Shown: positions 16,806 through 25,778, counted from the first letter of the stretch. The stretch: DNA of 64,000 nt from Polynucleobacter sp. CS-Odin-A6 (GCF_018882095.1 NZ_JACVPD010000004.1:124001-188000), one strand, 5' to 3'. The notes: a model not told the origin generated them from the letters alone. Program-made: numbers and translations.

Positions 16806-18722
16806 CTAAAACAGCCTCCAATCTGGATCTTTTTCAGAAGGATTTGCTGGTGGATTCTCAGATTCAGTGGTCTTTGGGGTATCTAATGAAACGCTCAAAG
16901 GGGCGGCAACGGGTTTAGTTGTCGATACCGTTAAATGGCCAAAAGCCTGCTCTAGGGCGCCGGCATGATGCGATAGCATCCCCCCATTTAAAGCAGTATC
17001 TTTGATTGTTTCAATATTTTTCTGGGCTATTTTTTCCACCTGGGATATAGCGCTATTCACTTCATTTAGGTTCAGGCTCTGATCCAAGGATGCGGTAGTG
17101 ATATTGGCGCTCAAATCGGCGACATAACGGGTAGAGCTGGCAATTCGCTCCACCCATTTGTTGATGCTTTCCAGCTTCTCAGCAGGAATCCCTGCATGGC
17201 TCATCTCGGCAGTAAGGGTATCGGCCATTTCAGAGGTCGAAATAGCCATGAGACGTGCTTGTTTTGCGTTTTCAGCATTTTGTTTGGTGCTATCTCCCAA
17301 GCTTTGCATCTTCAAGTTGGAGTTTTGTAAGTATTGGGCCTGTTCCTCAGCGCCCTTCATGAGGCTAGCATGATTTAGGCTTAAGTCTTTGGCCAGTCTT
17401 TGAATATCTATCCCTTGACTTTGGGCAAAGCTACTGAGCTCTTCCATTTTGTCTAGGAGCTGATTCATCGTTTTGTTGAGCAAATTCACTTCCTCAAGCT
17501 CGCTATCAACAGATAGTCTTTTACTCAAATCATGATTTTGTATTGCCGCAGGAATGGTTTGAGCTTGGGTTAAGGCTTTTTGAAGTGCTTGCTGAATATT
17601 GCGTTGAGCAGATTCAGATACTTGACCCTTTTGCATTGCAAGGTCAATGGTGGTGTTGAGGTCATTGGCAAATTCATAAAAAGCACCGCGATGCTGATCA
17701 ACCTCGCGGCGACCCAATAACTTTCCATCTTGCATAGCGGCATTCAAAATGCTGGTATCAAGCATGAATTGTTTCCACTCGCCTTGAATTGCTTTGATAG
17801 CAGCCATGGCACTACTATGGTCTCCAGCACTCAATGCAATGCGGTAATCTAATTGACCGCTAGCAATATAGCCTGCTGCTTTTGTTAATTCTTCAGGGCT
17901 GGCACCCAAACTATGCTTAAGTGTTCTAGAAATGAGGAGTGCCAAGCTCAGCATCACCAGCATACCGACGGCAATGATCATGAGCTTATCTGTAGGTAAG
18001 TCACCTGTTGAAGAAGGTGTATTGACTGTTGCAGGTGCAGGAGTAACCGCAGGAGCTACAGCAACCACAGGAGCTTCAGGAGCTACTTCCGTAATACTTT
18101 TCTTTTGCAAGGCAATGAGTTTGGCGCTCGACTGGGCTTTGATGAGCGCATCTAAATCAGTCATGACTTGTGTTTGCAGGCCTTGAGTGCGAGCCAGTAA
18201 TGCGCTGGCTTGCGATAAATAGTTCACTTGCAAGAGATCAACCGTTGGCTTGATCGACTGGTTAACCAGTTTGTCAAAATCACCTCTATATTGGGTTGCT
18301 AAGGTCTTTTCTTCTGCGCTTAAAGGACCTGCTAAAAAGGATTGCCAGATCGCATTCATATCAGCGAGATCTTGCGTCACGCGATCCGCTAGGTTGCGAA
18401 CTTCTTCTGAGACAGGTTCAGGCGCTTTTTTCTCTGCATAAGCCTTATTTAAAAAGAGGCGATTTTGTGCAATGAGTTCTTTGAGTTTATTTAAATCAAC
18501 TGATGCAGGTGCAGGCTCCTCTACCTTTGGCGACTTGGCCGGCGTAATTGCAGATGACATGGAGTTCAATGGCTTCATCGCTGTTGAGAAGTCAGGGGTC
18601 CAGCTTTGGGTATTGATTAAAAGTAATCCTGCCATGACGAGAGCAGTCATTAGCATTGCTATTAAGCCTACTTTGACTGGCAAGTAGGGGAGCTTAGGGA
18701 GACCGGTCTGTAGTTTCATCAT
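16806..18722 (-). CDS. Chemoreceptor-like membrane protein missing the signalling tip
   Basis: The 638-residue protein has the outline of a methyl-accepting chemotaxis protein: TM1 about 16-37, a helical periplasmic domain, a Pro/Ala linker (213-240), TM2 about 246-264, HAMP-like helices (265-320) and a long cytoplasmic coiled coil. The coiled coil has normal flanks (LGDSTKQNAENAKQAR near 475-490, and NLNEVNSAISQVEKIAQKN near 551-569). The highly conserved hairpin tip that binds CheA and CheW is absent; the two flanks join around residues 500-525. The C-terminus ends WRLF, matching the xWxxF pentapeptide that tethers CheR/CheB in some receptors. It lies downstream of motB on the same strand. 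A structural or degenerate receptor is likely, and its function is unknown. Confidence 0.75.
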   Translation of the reverse strand: MMKLQTGLPKLPYLPVKVGLIAMLMTALVMAGLLLINTQSWTPDFSTAMKPLNSMSSAITPAKSPKVEEPAPASVDLNKLKELIAQNRLFLNKAYAEKKAPEPVSEEVRNLADRVTQDLADMNAIWQSFLAGPLSAEEKTLATQYRGDFDKLVNQSIKPTVDLLQVNYLSQASALLARTQGLQTQVMTDLDALIKAQSSAKLIALQKKSITEVAPEAPVVAVAPAVTPAPATVNTPSSTGDLPTDKLMIIAVGMLVMLSLALLISRTLKHSLGASPEELTKAAGYIASGQLDYRIALSAGDHSSAMAAIKAIQGEWKQFMLDTSILNAAMQDGKLLGRREVDQHRGAFYEFANDLNTTIDLAMQKGQVSESAQRNIQQALQKALTQAQTIPAAIQNHDLSKRLSVDSELEEVNLLNKTMNQLLDKMEELSSFAQSQGIDIQRLAKDLSLNHASLMKGAEEQAQYLQNSNLKMQSLGDSTKQNAENAKQARLMAISTSEMADTLTAEMSHAGIPAEKLESINKWVERIASSTRYVADLSANITTASLDQSLNLNEVNSAISQVEKIAQKNIETIKDTALNGGMLSHHAGALEQAFGHLTVSTTKPVAAPLSVSLDTPKTTESENPPANPSEKDPDWRLF

Positions 18723-18737
18723 GATTTACATTATTAC

Positions 18738-18764
18738 AATTAGGCGAAAGGGTAAACACCTTTA
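18738..18764 (-). promoter_or_regulatory. Possible sigma-28 promoter for the chemoreceptor-like gene
   Basis: On the minus strand TAAAGGTG is followed after exactly 11 bases by GCCTAATT. This resembles the FliA consensus TAAAGTTT-N11-GCCGATAA (6 of 8 matches in the first half, 4 of 8 in the second). It lies between the motB stop and the start of the gene at 18722. The match is imperfect and the implied leader is very short. Confidence 0.35.
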
Positions 18765-18786
18765 AGTGCGTGAATAGATCGAAGCC

Positions 18787-19722
18787 TCAGGGCTTCACGT
18801 CTGGCTTAGCCACCGGTTTTATGCCAGGGGCTGAAGCTTGAATCCCTTTTTGTACAGCATCGGCATTACCAGCCTCAATGGATGCATTTCTTTCTATCCG
18901 CTCTTGAGCTTTTTTGTTCATCACAATAATCGAAATACGGCGATTAATGGGATTGAGCGGATCTGTTTTGTCGTAGAGAACCGCAGAAGATAAACCAGTG
19001 ACTTGCATCAACTTGGTTTCATCCATGCCGCCATTCACTAGTTCGCGCCTTGCAGCATTTGCTCGGTCCGCAGAGAGTTCCCAGTTGCTATAAGACTTTT
19101 CTTTATTGGGAAAAGGGTGTGCATCCGTATGGCCGGATAAAGTCAGCTTGTTTTCTACGCCATTGAGCGACTTGCCAACGGCTTTCATAATGTCGCGTGC
19201 ATAGGGCTGAAGCTCATCATCCGATAAGGCAAACATGGGCCTCTTCAGGTTATCCACAATCTGAATCCGCAAACCATCTTCGGTAATGTCAATCAACACT
19301 TGTTTTTTGAAGCTCTGGAGTTGGGGATTTGCTTCAATGGCAGACTCAACCCGGGCTTTGAGTTGCTTGAGACCTTCTTCATCCAGCATCCTTTGCGGCG
19401 CTTTATCGCTATTGTCATCAGCCTTAGAAACCTCACCATCCTTACGGGTAAGGTCTTTGCCTCCGCCAACAAAAATACCGCTGGAGCCTGAAGCGCTAGG
19501 GCCGGTAGAGACAATTTTTTCAATTGGCATCTTGAAGTATTCAGAGATGCCCTTCAGATCTTCTTTAGAAACAGATGCCAATAGCCACATCAGCAAGAAG
19601 AAGGCCATCATCGCTGTTACGAAGTCTGCGTAGGCAATCTTCCATGCACCTCCGTGATGACCACCAGCAACTTTTTTAATTCGTTTTACAACAATGAGAG
19701 GCTTATCTTCTTTGGTAGCCAT
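18787..19722 (-). CDS. motB: Flagellar stator protein MotB
   Basis: MotB anchors the stator to peptidoglycan. The 311-residue protein has a basic N-terminus, one membrane helix (AYADFVTAMMAFFLLMWLLA) with the ion-binding Asp at residue 33, a periplasmic plug/linker and an OmpA-like domain (LSGHTDAHPF, then NWELSADRANAARRELV, then NRRISIIVM). The C-terminus is Pro/Lys rich. It follows motA by 3 bases. Confidence 0.95.
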   Translation of the reverse strand: MATKEDKPLIVVKRIKKVAGGHHGGAWKIAYADFVTAMMAFFLLMWLLASVSKEDLKGISEYFKMPIEKIVSTGPSASGSSGIFVGGGKDLTRKDGEVSKADDNSDKAPQRMLDEEGLKQLKARVESAIEANPQLQSFKKQVLIDITEDGLRIQIVDNLKRPMFALSDDELQPYARDIMKAVGKSLNGVENKLTLSGHTDAHPFPNKEKSYSNWELSADRANAARRELVNGGMDETKLMQVTGLSSAVLYDKTDPLNPINRRISIIVMNKKAQERIERNASIEAGNADAVQKGIQASAPGIKPVAKPDVKP

Positions 19723-19725
19723 GGA

Positions 19726-20589
19726 TTAACGCGTTTTGGCGCCTTTAATATATTCTTCGAGTTCAAGAAAGCCAGGGCGCTCATTCGAAGTTAAGACCTT
19801 GCGGCCAAACTCGACAGCAATCGTCGGTGCGTAACCATTTAAGCTGGCTAGCAAAATCACCTTTGCTGTTTGGAGCATCTTCGAGGACTCATTCAATTTT
19901 TGCTCTAGGATGGTGGCAAGTGGGCCTACAAATCCGTAGCACAACAAAATGCCGAGGAAGGTTCCCACCAGAGCATGCGCAATCAAGATACCCAGTTCAG
20001 CGTTGGAGACTTGACCCACGGATGACATCGTGTGAACCACACCCATCACGGCCGCAACAATGCCAAAAGCAGGCATACCGTCAGCCATTTTTGCAATCGC
20101 ATGACACACTACATGCCCTTCATTGTGGTGGGTCTCAATATCTAAATCCATTAAGTTTTCTACTTGAAACGGCTCCATATTGCCCGAGAGCATCATGCGT
20201 AAGTAGTCGCATAAAAAGTCCATCAAATGATGGTCTTTCATAATTTTTGGGTACTTGGTGAAGATGGCGCTGTTCTCTGGATTTTCCACATCTTTTTCGA
20301 TGGCCATCATGCCGTCTTTACGAATCTTGGTTAGAAACTCAAACATCATTGCTAGCAAGTCGAGATATAGCGCTTTGCTGTAGTTAGAGCCTTTAAATAC
20401 GCTGGGCAGAGTGGCAAGGGTTGCCTTAATAGTCTTGAGGTCATTGCCTACTAAAAAGGCACCCAAAGCGGCCCCTCCAATCATCAATAGCTCGATTGGT
20501 TGCATTAGCGCTGCGAGATGGCCGCCGGCCATAGCAAAGCCCCCGAATACTGAAAATGTGACGATGACAAAACCAATGATGACAAACAC
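19726..20589 (-). CDS. motA: Flagellar stator protein MotA
   Basis: MotA forms the ion channel that drives the motor. The 287-residue protein starts VIIGFVIVTFSVFGGFAMAGG, close to E. coli MotA, and has the cytoplasmic loop and late helix pair (GMPAFGIVAAVMGVVHTM, then GILIAHALVGTFLGILLCYGFVGPL). The start is a GTG at 20589, chosen because the first membrane helix begins immediately after it; an AGGGG lies 7 bases upstream. Confidence 0.95.
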   Translation of the reverse strand: MFVIIGFVIVTFSVFGGFAMAGGHLAALMQPIELLMIGGAALGAFLVGNDLKTIKATLATLPSVFKGSNYSKALYLDLLAMMFEFLTKIRKDGMMAIEKDVENPENSAIFTKYPKIMKDHHLMDFLCDYLRMMLSGNMEPFQVENLMDLDIETHHNEGHVVCHAIAKMADGMPAFGIVAAVMGVVHTMSSVGQVSNAELGILIAHALVGTFLGILLCYGFVGPLATILEQKLNESSKMLQTAKVILLASLNGYAPTIAVEFGRKVLTSNERPGFLELEEYIKGAKTR

Positions 20590-20683
20590 AATGAGCCCCT
20601 TTTTGCCTGAATATCAGAAGAATACCTGTAAATAAGACATTTAATTGCCTGAATAAAGCCAGATTATGATGTCTGTCTTCCCG

Positions 20684-21472
20684 TTAAACAGCCTGATATT
20701 GGCCGATTTGGTAGATAAAGCACTGACGTTGATCTGAATGAAAGGTCTTTTTTTGAGTTTCGTGAACGCCTGGAATTGGGAATTCATGGCTAATTAAGAG
20801 ACTTTCACCAGCCATTTCTGAGAGCGCTTTCTTCCACAGCTCAGGCATTGCCGCCGGTGATAGATAGGCAAAAATCAGGTCATAGTGAGCGAAATTCACT
20901 TTTTCATAGTTGCCAAGGCGAAAACGGACGCTGGGCGCGATGAATTTGGCTTGAATGAGGCTGACAAGCCAGGGCAAAGGGGCTATTTCTATGCCTTCAA
21001 CATAAGATTCTGGCCGCAATTGGGCCATGCGGATCGCAAAATTGCCCAAACCACTGCCAATTTCCAGAATTCTGAGCTTTTTACCGGGCAATAACCCAGA
21101 AACAGCGACCCAAACCTCGGGTTTGGAGGGGTAAAAAGGCACTTGAGTGAGAAAAACAGACCAAAATAGGGCTCCTGTAAGCAAAAACCCCACTAAAAAG
21201 TAGCTTGTCGGAATTTGCAGCGCTAGTGCCGCCCAGATCGCCAATGGAAATAGAAGGTGAATGTAGCGCCACCAATGAGCCATTTGGAGTGCGATGCTTA
21301 AAAAATAGGCAAATACTGCTTGCAGTACTAATAAGACTGCAAGGCTAGGGAAATAAAAATCAAACTGGATCGCTAACCAACATGAGCCCGCTGCCAGAAC
21401 AAAAGCGATGCCTTGAACAAACAAGGCAATCAAAGCAGGGGGTGCCTTACTAAAAGAATTCATCTTCGCCAT
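20684..21472 (-). CDS. Membrane-anchored class I SAM-dependent methyltransferase
   Basis: The 262-residue protein has three to four hydrophobic segments in residues about 10-110, then a Rossmann methyltransferase domain. The SAM-binding motif ILEIGSGLGNFAIRMAQ is at about residue 134, the acidic loop is VEGIEIAPLPW, and DLIFAYLSPAAMPELW is the likely motif IV region. The substrate is unknown. It is divergent from the FlgO-type cluster, sharing a 160-base intergenic region, and lies beside motA, where it may or may not be related to motility. Confidence 0.75.
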   Translation of the reverse strand: MAKMNSFSKAPPALIALFVQGIAFVLAAGSCWLAIQFDFYFPSLAVLLVLQAVFAYFLSIALQMAHWWRYIHLLFPLAIWAALALQIPTSYFLVGFLLTGALFWSVFLTQVPFYPSKPEVWVAVSGLLPGKKLRILEIGSGLGNFAIRMAQLRPESYVEGIEIAPLPWLVSLIQAKFIAPSVRFRLGNYEKVNFAHYDLIFAYLSPAAMPELWKKALSEMAGESLLISHEFPIPGVHETQKKTFHSDQRQCFIYQIGQYQAV

Positions 21473-21633
21473 GAGATAAGGAGTTTATTAAAAATCATTT
21501 TGGTAAATCCTCATCAATCGCTATTTTGAGCCGTAAAGTGAATATAGGAATCTATTCAAGCGGGCTTCATCAAAACGTTTGTTGGGGTTGAAGTATTCAA
21601 TTAAAACAGCTTAGGGTTTTTTGGGTTAAGGAT

Positions 21634-21888
21634 ATGTTGCGTTTAAATTATCTTTCATTATGGATTGCGAGTCTGCTGATTTGTTCCGGCTGCTCCTCTG
21701 TAAGCTCGCCCTATGCAGTCAATTGTGAAAATTGCAGTTCACAGCCTTTTTATTCAGTCATGATTATTCAGCCAGGCATGTCTAGTGATTTTCCGGTGAG
21801 TTATCGCGTTCGACTGCCTGAGAATGATGCAAAACTCAGCAAGGTCATGCCAACGGAAGCCGTCAGCTCTAGAGCGGTGCCCCAATGA
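21634..21888 (+). CDS. Small outer-membrane lipoprotein
   Basis: An 84-residue precursor with a signal peptide and lipobox-like ICSGC, giving a lipidated Cys near residue 20. The rest contains a second Cys pair (NCENC) and no recognised domain. It overlaps the following FlgO-type gene by 4 bases (ATGA), so the two are probably made together. A role at the flagellar outer-membrane ring is inferred from that neighbour. Confidence 0.7.
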   Translation: MLRLNYLSLWIASLLICSGCSSVSSPYAVNCENCSSQPFYSVMIIQPGMSSDFPVSYRVRLPENDAKLSKVMPTEAVSSRAVPQ

Positions 21889-22526
21889 AGTTGCCATTGA
21901 ATTTACTCGTATGCACTCTGTTTTCTTTGGGCGCACTCACTTGTATCACTTCTGTGCAGGCGCAGACGCAGCCTAGTCAAGAAAAGACACTCTCGCCCTA
22001 TCCATTTCGGTATGAGTCTATTTCTCTTGTTCCCAGCACGTCCTCAACGGGCACTCTCAATACGGCCTCGATGTTTATTGCCGAGCAGCTGGAGCGCAAC
22101 CTTTCTCCAGAGATGAGAAGTCGTGCTCTAGTTGTCACTGATTTTGTTGCGCTCAATACCTTAACTGAGACATCTCAGTTGGGTCGACTTTTGGCGCAAA
22201 ATTTAATGCATGAAATGCAATTAAGAAATTGGTCTGTTACAGACATCACCTTCAGAAAAAATATTCTAATCGAAGCAAGTGGTGAGTTTTCTCTGAGCAG
22301 AGACGTTAAACAACTCAAGCCGCCAGTGCAAGCTGGCAGCATCATTACTGGCACTTATGTAAATACCTCAGAAGGTCTGATTTTAAATGTCAGAATGATC
22401 CAGGTGATCAGTGGCGCTGTAGTATCCACGGCACAAGTGAAATTACCTGCCGATCGGCTGATATCGCATTTACTGGACGGTCCTCCAAGAGCGCCAACGA
22501 TGCCAGTGTTAAATCTCACTAATTAA
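21885..22526 (+). CDS. FlgO-family secreted protein
   Basis: A 213-residue protein with a Sec signal peptide (cut near SVQAQT). The rest matches the FlgO family: MFIAEQLERNLSPEM, ALVVTDFVALNTLTETSQLGR, LAQNLMHEMQLRNWSV, GEFSLSRD and GSIITGTYVNTSEGLILNVR. In Vibrio, FlgO is an outer-membrane protein needed for stable flagella. It is coupled to the lipoprotein before it and followed by a second FlgO-like gene. Confidence 0.85.
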   Translation: MKLPLNLLVCTLFSLGALTCITSVQAQTQPSQEKTLSPYPFRYESISLVPSTSSTGTLNTASMFIAEQLERNLSPEMRSRALVVTDFVALNTLTETSQLGRLLAQNLMHEMQLRNWSVTDITFRKNILIEASGEFSLSRDVKQLKPPVQAGSIITGTYVNTSEGLILNVRMIQVISGAVVSTAQVKLPADRLISHLLDGPPRAPTMPVLNLTN

Positions 22527-22577
22527 TCTGACTCGCAACCACTAGTAGAATACGACTTTTATTGGTATCTTCTCAAT

Positions 22578-23186
22578 ATGTCTATTCGCCAATTTCCTCG
22601 CCTTACTTTTTCTCGCTCCTCAATACTGCTGAGTACTTTTTTTCTCTGCGCACTATTGGGCCTGACAGCTTGTGGTACTGCTAGGCGTAGTGATTCTCAA
22701 TGCCTTACTTTTGAAGACAAGCTTCAGGCAACCGATTTGACTGTACTGGTATCGGGCATGGCTACAGAGCTAAACACTGCGTTACCTAAATTTGATCCTA
22801 ATGGGCCAGATGAATACGGCATCTTACTTGTGGCAGATTTTGTGAATGTAAATACTTTAAAAACTGAGCCTAATGTCTTGGTCATGAGTGAGATGATGCG
22901 CAGCTACCTTGCACGCATTCCGGGTAAGAAGGTGGTGCAAGTGGAGTTTGGAAAAGATATTCGAATTAGTGATGCTGGGATTATTTCTCTGACCCGCAAG
23001 CTTGATCAAGCTGGTAACACGAAGGTAGGCGCAAGCCAAGTGATTGTTGCAACTTATTTAAACCTACCAAATAAGCTGGTGATTAATGTCAAAGCCATTG
23101 ATCCAAGCAATCAAATTATTAGCGCTGCGATTGTTCGGGAGTTGAACTACTCTTGCAGCGGCGGTAAATTAAAGCTCGATAAATAG
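22578..23186 (+). CDS. FlgO-family lipoprotein (paralog)
   Basis: A 202-residue lipoprotein precursor with lipobox LTAC (Cys near residue 32). The body follows the same plan as its neighbour: LVADFVNVNTLKTEPNVLVM, MMRSYLARIPGKKVVQVEFG, GIISLTRKLDQ and QVIVATYLNLPNKLVINVKA. It is diverged from the gene at 21885 and carries extra Cys residues (QCLTFE near the start, YSCSGG near the end). The likely location is the outer membrane. A 51-base gap separates the two genes. Confidence 0.8.
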   Translation: MSIRQFPRLTFSRSSILLSTFFLCALLGLTACGTARRSDSQCLTFEDKLQATDLTVLVSGMATELNTALPKFDPNGPDEYGILLVADFVNVNTLKTEPNVLVMSEMMRSYLARIPGKKVVQVEFGKDIRISDAGIISLTRKLDQAGNTKVGASQVIVATYLNLPNKLVINVKAIDPSNQIISAAIVRELNYSCSGGKLKLDK

Positions 23187-23197
23187 CGTTGCTATTT
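23181..23197. terminator. Hairpin containing both convergent stop codons
   Basis: Perfect 7-base inverted repeat AAATAGC / GCTATTT with a 3-base loop. It holds the TAG stop of the forward FlgO-like gene and the TAG stop of the reverse REC-HPT-REC gene. It could act on both strands, but there is no long T tract. Confidence 0.4.
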
Positions 23198-24472
23198 GAT
23201 CCATTGAGTAAGCTGATTCACTAGCTCCTGAGGGTCAACCGTCTTAGAGATGGAGCCATTCATTCCATGATCTAGGCATTGCTGAGATGTATCTTCACAC
23301 ACGCTGGCACTCAGCCCAATGATTGGTAAAGTCTTCAGGTGGGCTTGCGCTCGGATTTGTTTGCAGGCTTGCAAGCCATCTAGCACTGGCATCTGAATAT
23401 CCATTAAGACGGCATCATAACGTACGGTCTTCAATCGCTCTAAAGCATCTTGACCGTTATTAGCAACATCAATGCGCGCTCCAAAAATTTCTAAAAATTC
23501 TTTTAAGGCTTCTTGCGCAAGGAGATTATCTTCAGTTAATAAAATGACACAATCCTGCAAAGGCTTGTTTTCGAGATTTTGCTTACCAGTTTGACCTTCT
23601 AAATGCGATTCAGATTGATCAAGGTATTGTTTTAACTGAATGCGGGTCTCTGCAAGCCGCTCTAAAAAAGAATCGTAGTTTTTGGTTTGTAGTTGGCCAA
23701 CCTTGAGATCTGCTTCGAGGTGTTCAGCGGCAGCAAAAATCGCCTCAGCCCCAACACTTCCTGCTGATCCCTTAAACGCATGAATACGGTTTTGGGCAGC
23801 TTTGTAATCATTAATGGCAATTTCATTTTGCAGACCTGCGCTGCAATCTCGACATTCCAACAAAAATAGATTGAGTAGCTTGTATGTCAGCGGGGCATTA
23901 GCCATCAACAGCGCTATTTTTTTAAGGTTAAATCCGGGTAAGTCTTCCAAAGCGGCATCTACGAGAGTTTCCTGATGTGTCGTATCTCGATGGCGGGTTA
24001 GTGAATCCGCCTTAAAGATCGGTAATTGCAAAATCCAGCTTGATATTGTTTGATACAACCTGTCTGGATCAATGGGCTTGCTAATAAAGTCATTCATGCC
24101 GTGATCGAGGCATTGCTGAATTTCATCAGCAAATACACCTGCACTCAGTCCGATAATCGGTAAGGATTTCAGATTTAATTGTTCTCGAATGTGTTTGCAG
24201 GCTTGCAAGCCATCTAATACTGGCATCTGAATATCCATCAATACGGCATCAAATTGCTCAGTCTTTAATAACGCGATAGCATCTAGGCCATTACTAGCAA
24301 GTTCGATCAGTGCGCCTGCGCGTAATAAGAATTGCTTAATCACGGTCTGATTAATGAGATTGTCCTCAACAACGAGGATACGAGTCCCTAACAACACCAT
24401 GGCTTGCTGATTTCTTTGCTTTCCAGCAGAGCTTGTGTTGTTAATAGTCACAATTTTGCCCTTAGTTTCCAT
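23192..24472 (-). CDS. REC-HPT-REC phosphorelay protein
   Basis: This is a cytoplasmic phosphorelay module without a kinase domain. Receiver 1 (about residues 30-150) has D37, phosphoacceptor D80 and K132. The HPT domain (about 170-285) has the phospho-His H231 in HAFKGSAGS. Receiver 2 (about 307-426) has D315, D358 and K410. The two receivers share the run DAVLMDIQMPVLDGLQACK exactly, and their DNA is also nearly identical there, so one arose by duplication or conversion. The likely partner is the PAS-PAS kinase at 27956, which lacks a receiver. It is divergent from flhDC, so control of flagellar genes is possible. Confidence 0.85.
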   Translation of the reverse strand: METKGKIVTINNTSSAGKQRNQQAMVLLGTRILVVEDNLINQTVIKQFLLRAGALIELASNGLDAIALLKTEQFDAVLMDIQMPVLDGLQACKHIREQLNLKSLPIIGLSAGVFADEIQQCLDHGMNDFISKPIDPDRLYQTISSWILQLPIFKADSLTRHRDTTHQETLVDAALEDLPGFNLKKIALLMANAPLTYKLLNLFLLECRDCSAGLQNEIAINDYKAAQNRIHAFKGSAGSVGAEAIFAAAEHLEADLKVGQLQTKNYDSFLERLAETRIQLKQYLDQSESHLEGQTGKQNLENKPLQDCVILLTEDNLLAQEALKEFLEIFGARIDVANNGQDALERLKTVRYDAVLMDIQMPVLDGLQACKQIRAQAHLKTLPIIGLSASVCEDTSQQCLDHGMNGSISKTVDPQELVNQLTQWIK

Positions 24473-24834
24473 TTATTCGTCGCAAGAAAACTGTGTAACT
24501 TGATCTGCTGAGTTAGAAATAGGGGCGGGCGCGATTGTTTGAAGCCCGCGGCAGTATCTAAGTTTTGAGTGCTTAGCTGTGTATACAAAAATCAGTCTCC
24601 ATTTTTGCTTGGGCCATACAGCTTGGGCTTTTGCTGGCCATTTGAATGGCTACGATTTTATTGATTACTAAGATCTAAGGCAGGGTTTTAAGGCGGATGA
24701 ACTACTCTTACATTAGCATTTTATACATTTTGTAAGTATTTCCCTTACTATTTTTATAGCATTTATCTTATTTAGAAAAATATTGGATCAGAGAAACTAC
24801 ATTCATCGCGAAAGCACTTAATCGCATAAAAGAA
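24473..24834. promoter_or_regulatory. Divergent regulatory region between REC-HPT-REC gene and flhDC
   Basis: A 362-base stretch without a convincing gene. The half near flhD is very AT-rich. At 24525-24549 there is an inverted repeat GCGGGC / GCCCGC with a 13-base loop and no T tract. It is expected to carry the flhDC promoter and the reverse-gene promoter. I could not assign -35 and -10 boxes with confidence. Confidence 0.55.
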
Positions 24835-25179
24835 ATGAGATACAACATGCAACTGATTGATAAATCACAAGAAAGCATTATGACAGAAATTCGTGAAGCG
24901 AATCTGAACTATTTGATGCTGGCTCAGCAGATGATTCAAGCAGACAAAGATCAAGCGATTTTCCGACTTGGTGTGAGCAAGGATATCGCTGATTTGATTG
25001 GGGATTTAAGCAATTCTCAATTAATTAAGTTGGCTAGCTCAACCATGATGTTGATGCGCTTTCGCTTTGATGATGCTGCTATGTTGGGTATGTTGACCAA
25101 AAATACTAAGGGTTTATCCCAATCCATTGTTCACAGTTCAATTTTGATGGCCGGCCAAAAAGCCGAAGCCATCGCCTAA
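24835..25179 (+). CDS. flhD: Flagellar master regulator subunit FlhD
   Basis: FlhD is the partner of FlhC in the FlhD4C2 activator that turns on early flagellar promoters. The 114-residue protein matches the family in EANLNYLMLAQQMIQADKDQ, AIFRLGVSKDIADLIGDLS, QLIKLASSTMMLMRFRFDD and HSSILMAGQ. The start could be ATG 24835 or ATG 24847; a further in-frame ATG lies at residue 16 (MTEIREANL). Confidence 0.94.
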   Translation: MRYNMQLIDKSQESIMTEIREANLNYLMLAQQMIQADKDQAIFRLGVSKDIADLIGDLSNSQLIKLASSTMMLMRFRFDDAAMLGMLTKNTKGLSQSIVHSSILMAGQKAEAIA

Positions 25180-25214
25180 GTTCTGTAATATTCATAACGA
25201 GAGCGGAATAGATC

Positions 25215-25778
25215 ATGAAAGTAAAAAGCATCGTTGGTGAAACTGAGCAGCTTCAGTTGGCGATTCAGTTGATCAATTTAGGCGCTCGCTTACAGTTACT
25301 AGAGTCACATACTTCTTTATCGCGTGAGCGTTTGACTAAGCTTTATAAAGAGTTAAAGGGTATTTCACCTCCAAAAGGGATGTTGCCGTTTTCAACCGAC
25401 TGGTTTTTGACCTGGCAACCGAATATTCATTCCTCTTTATTTCTGAATATTTACACTTTCTTAAAAGAAAACACTGGTGTTACTGGTATTCAGGCGCTAA
25501 TTAAGTCTTATCAGCTTTACCTTGAGCAATACCATGTCATTGAGCAGGCCGATGATCATCCGATCAGTGATGAGCCAGTGATTAGCTTAATTCGCGCATG
25601 GACTCTGATTCGTTTTGTAGAGCAAAAACTGCTAAAAACTGAAACCTGTTCCTGCTGTAAAGGGAAGTTTGTAGTTGATGTGTATGACTTGCATGAAGAC
25701 TATGAGTGCAATCTTTGCAATGTTCCCTCAAGAGCAGGCAAGTACCAAAAGAATAAAAAATACCTGCTCGCGGCGTAA
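25215..25778 (+). CDS. flhC: Flagellar master regulator subunit FlhC
   Basis: FlhC provides most DNA contacts of FlhD4C2. The 187-residue protein has the family core LINLGARLQLLESHTSLSRE and PFSTDWFLTWQPNIHSS. It also has the zinc-binding cysteines as CxxC at C145/C148 and C165/C168, with an additional Cys at 147. It starts 35 bases after flhD and has GAGCGG just upstream of its ATG. Confidence 0.95.
   Translation: MKVKSIVGETEQLQLAIQLINLGARLQLLESHTSLSRERLTKLYKELKGISPPKGMLPFSTDWFLTWQPNIHSSLFLNIYTFLKENTGVTGIQALIKSYQLYLEQYHVIEQADDHPISDEPVISLIRAWTLIRFVEQKLLKTETCSCCKGKFVVDVYDLHEDYECNLCNVPSRAGKYQKNKKYLLAA

Noticed and set aside
24697..24735. Possible 12-codon leader peptide before flhD
   Set aside because: Too short, no attenuator-like structure beside it.
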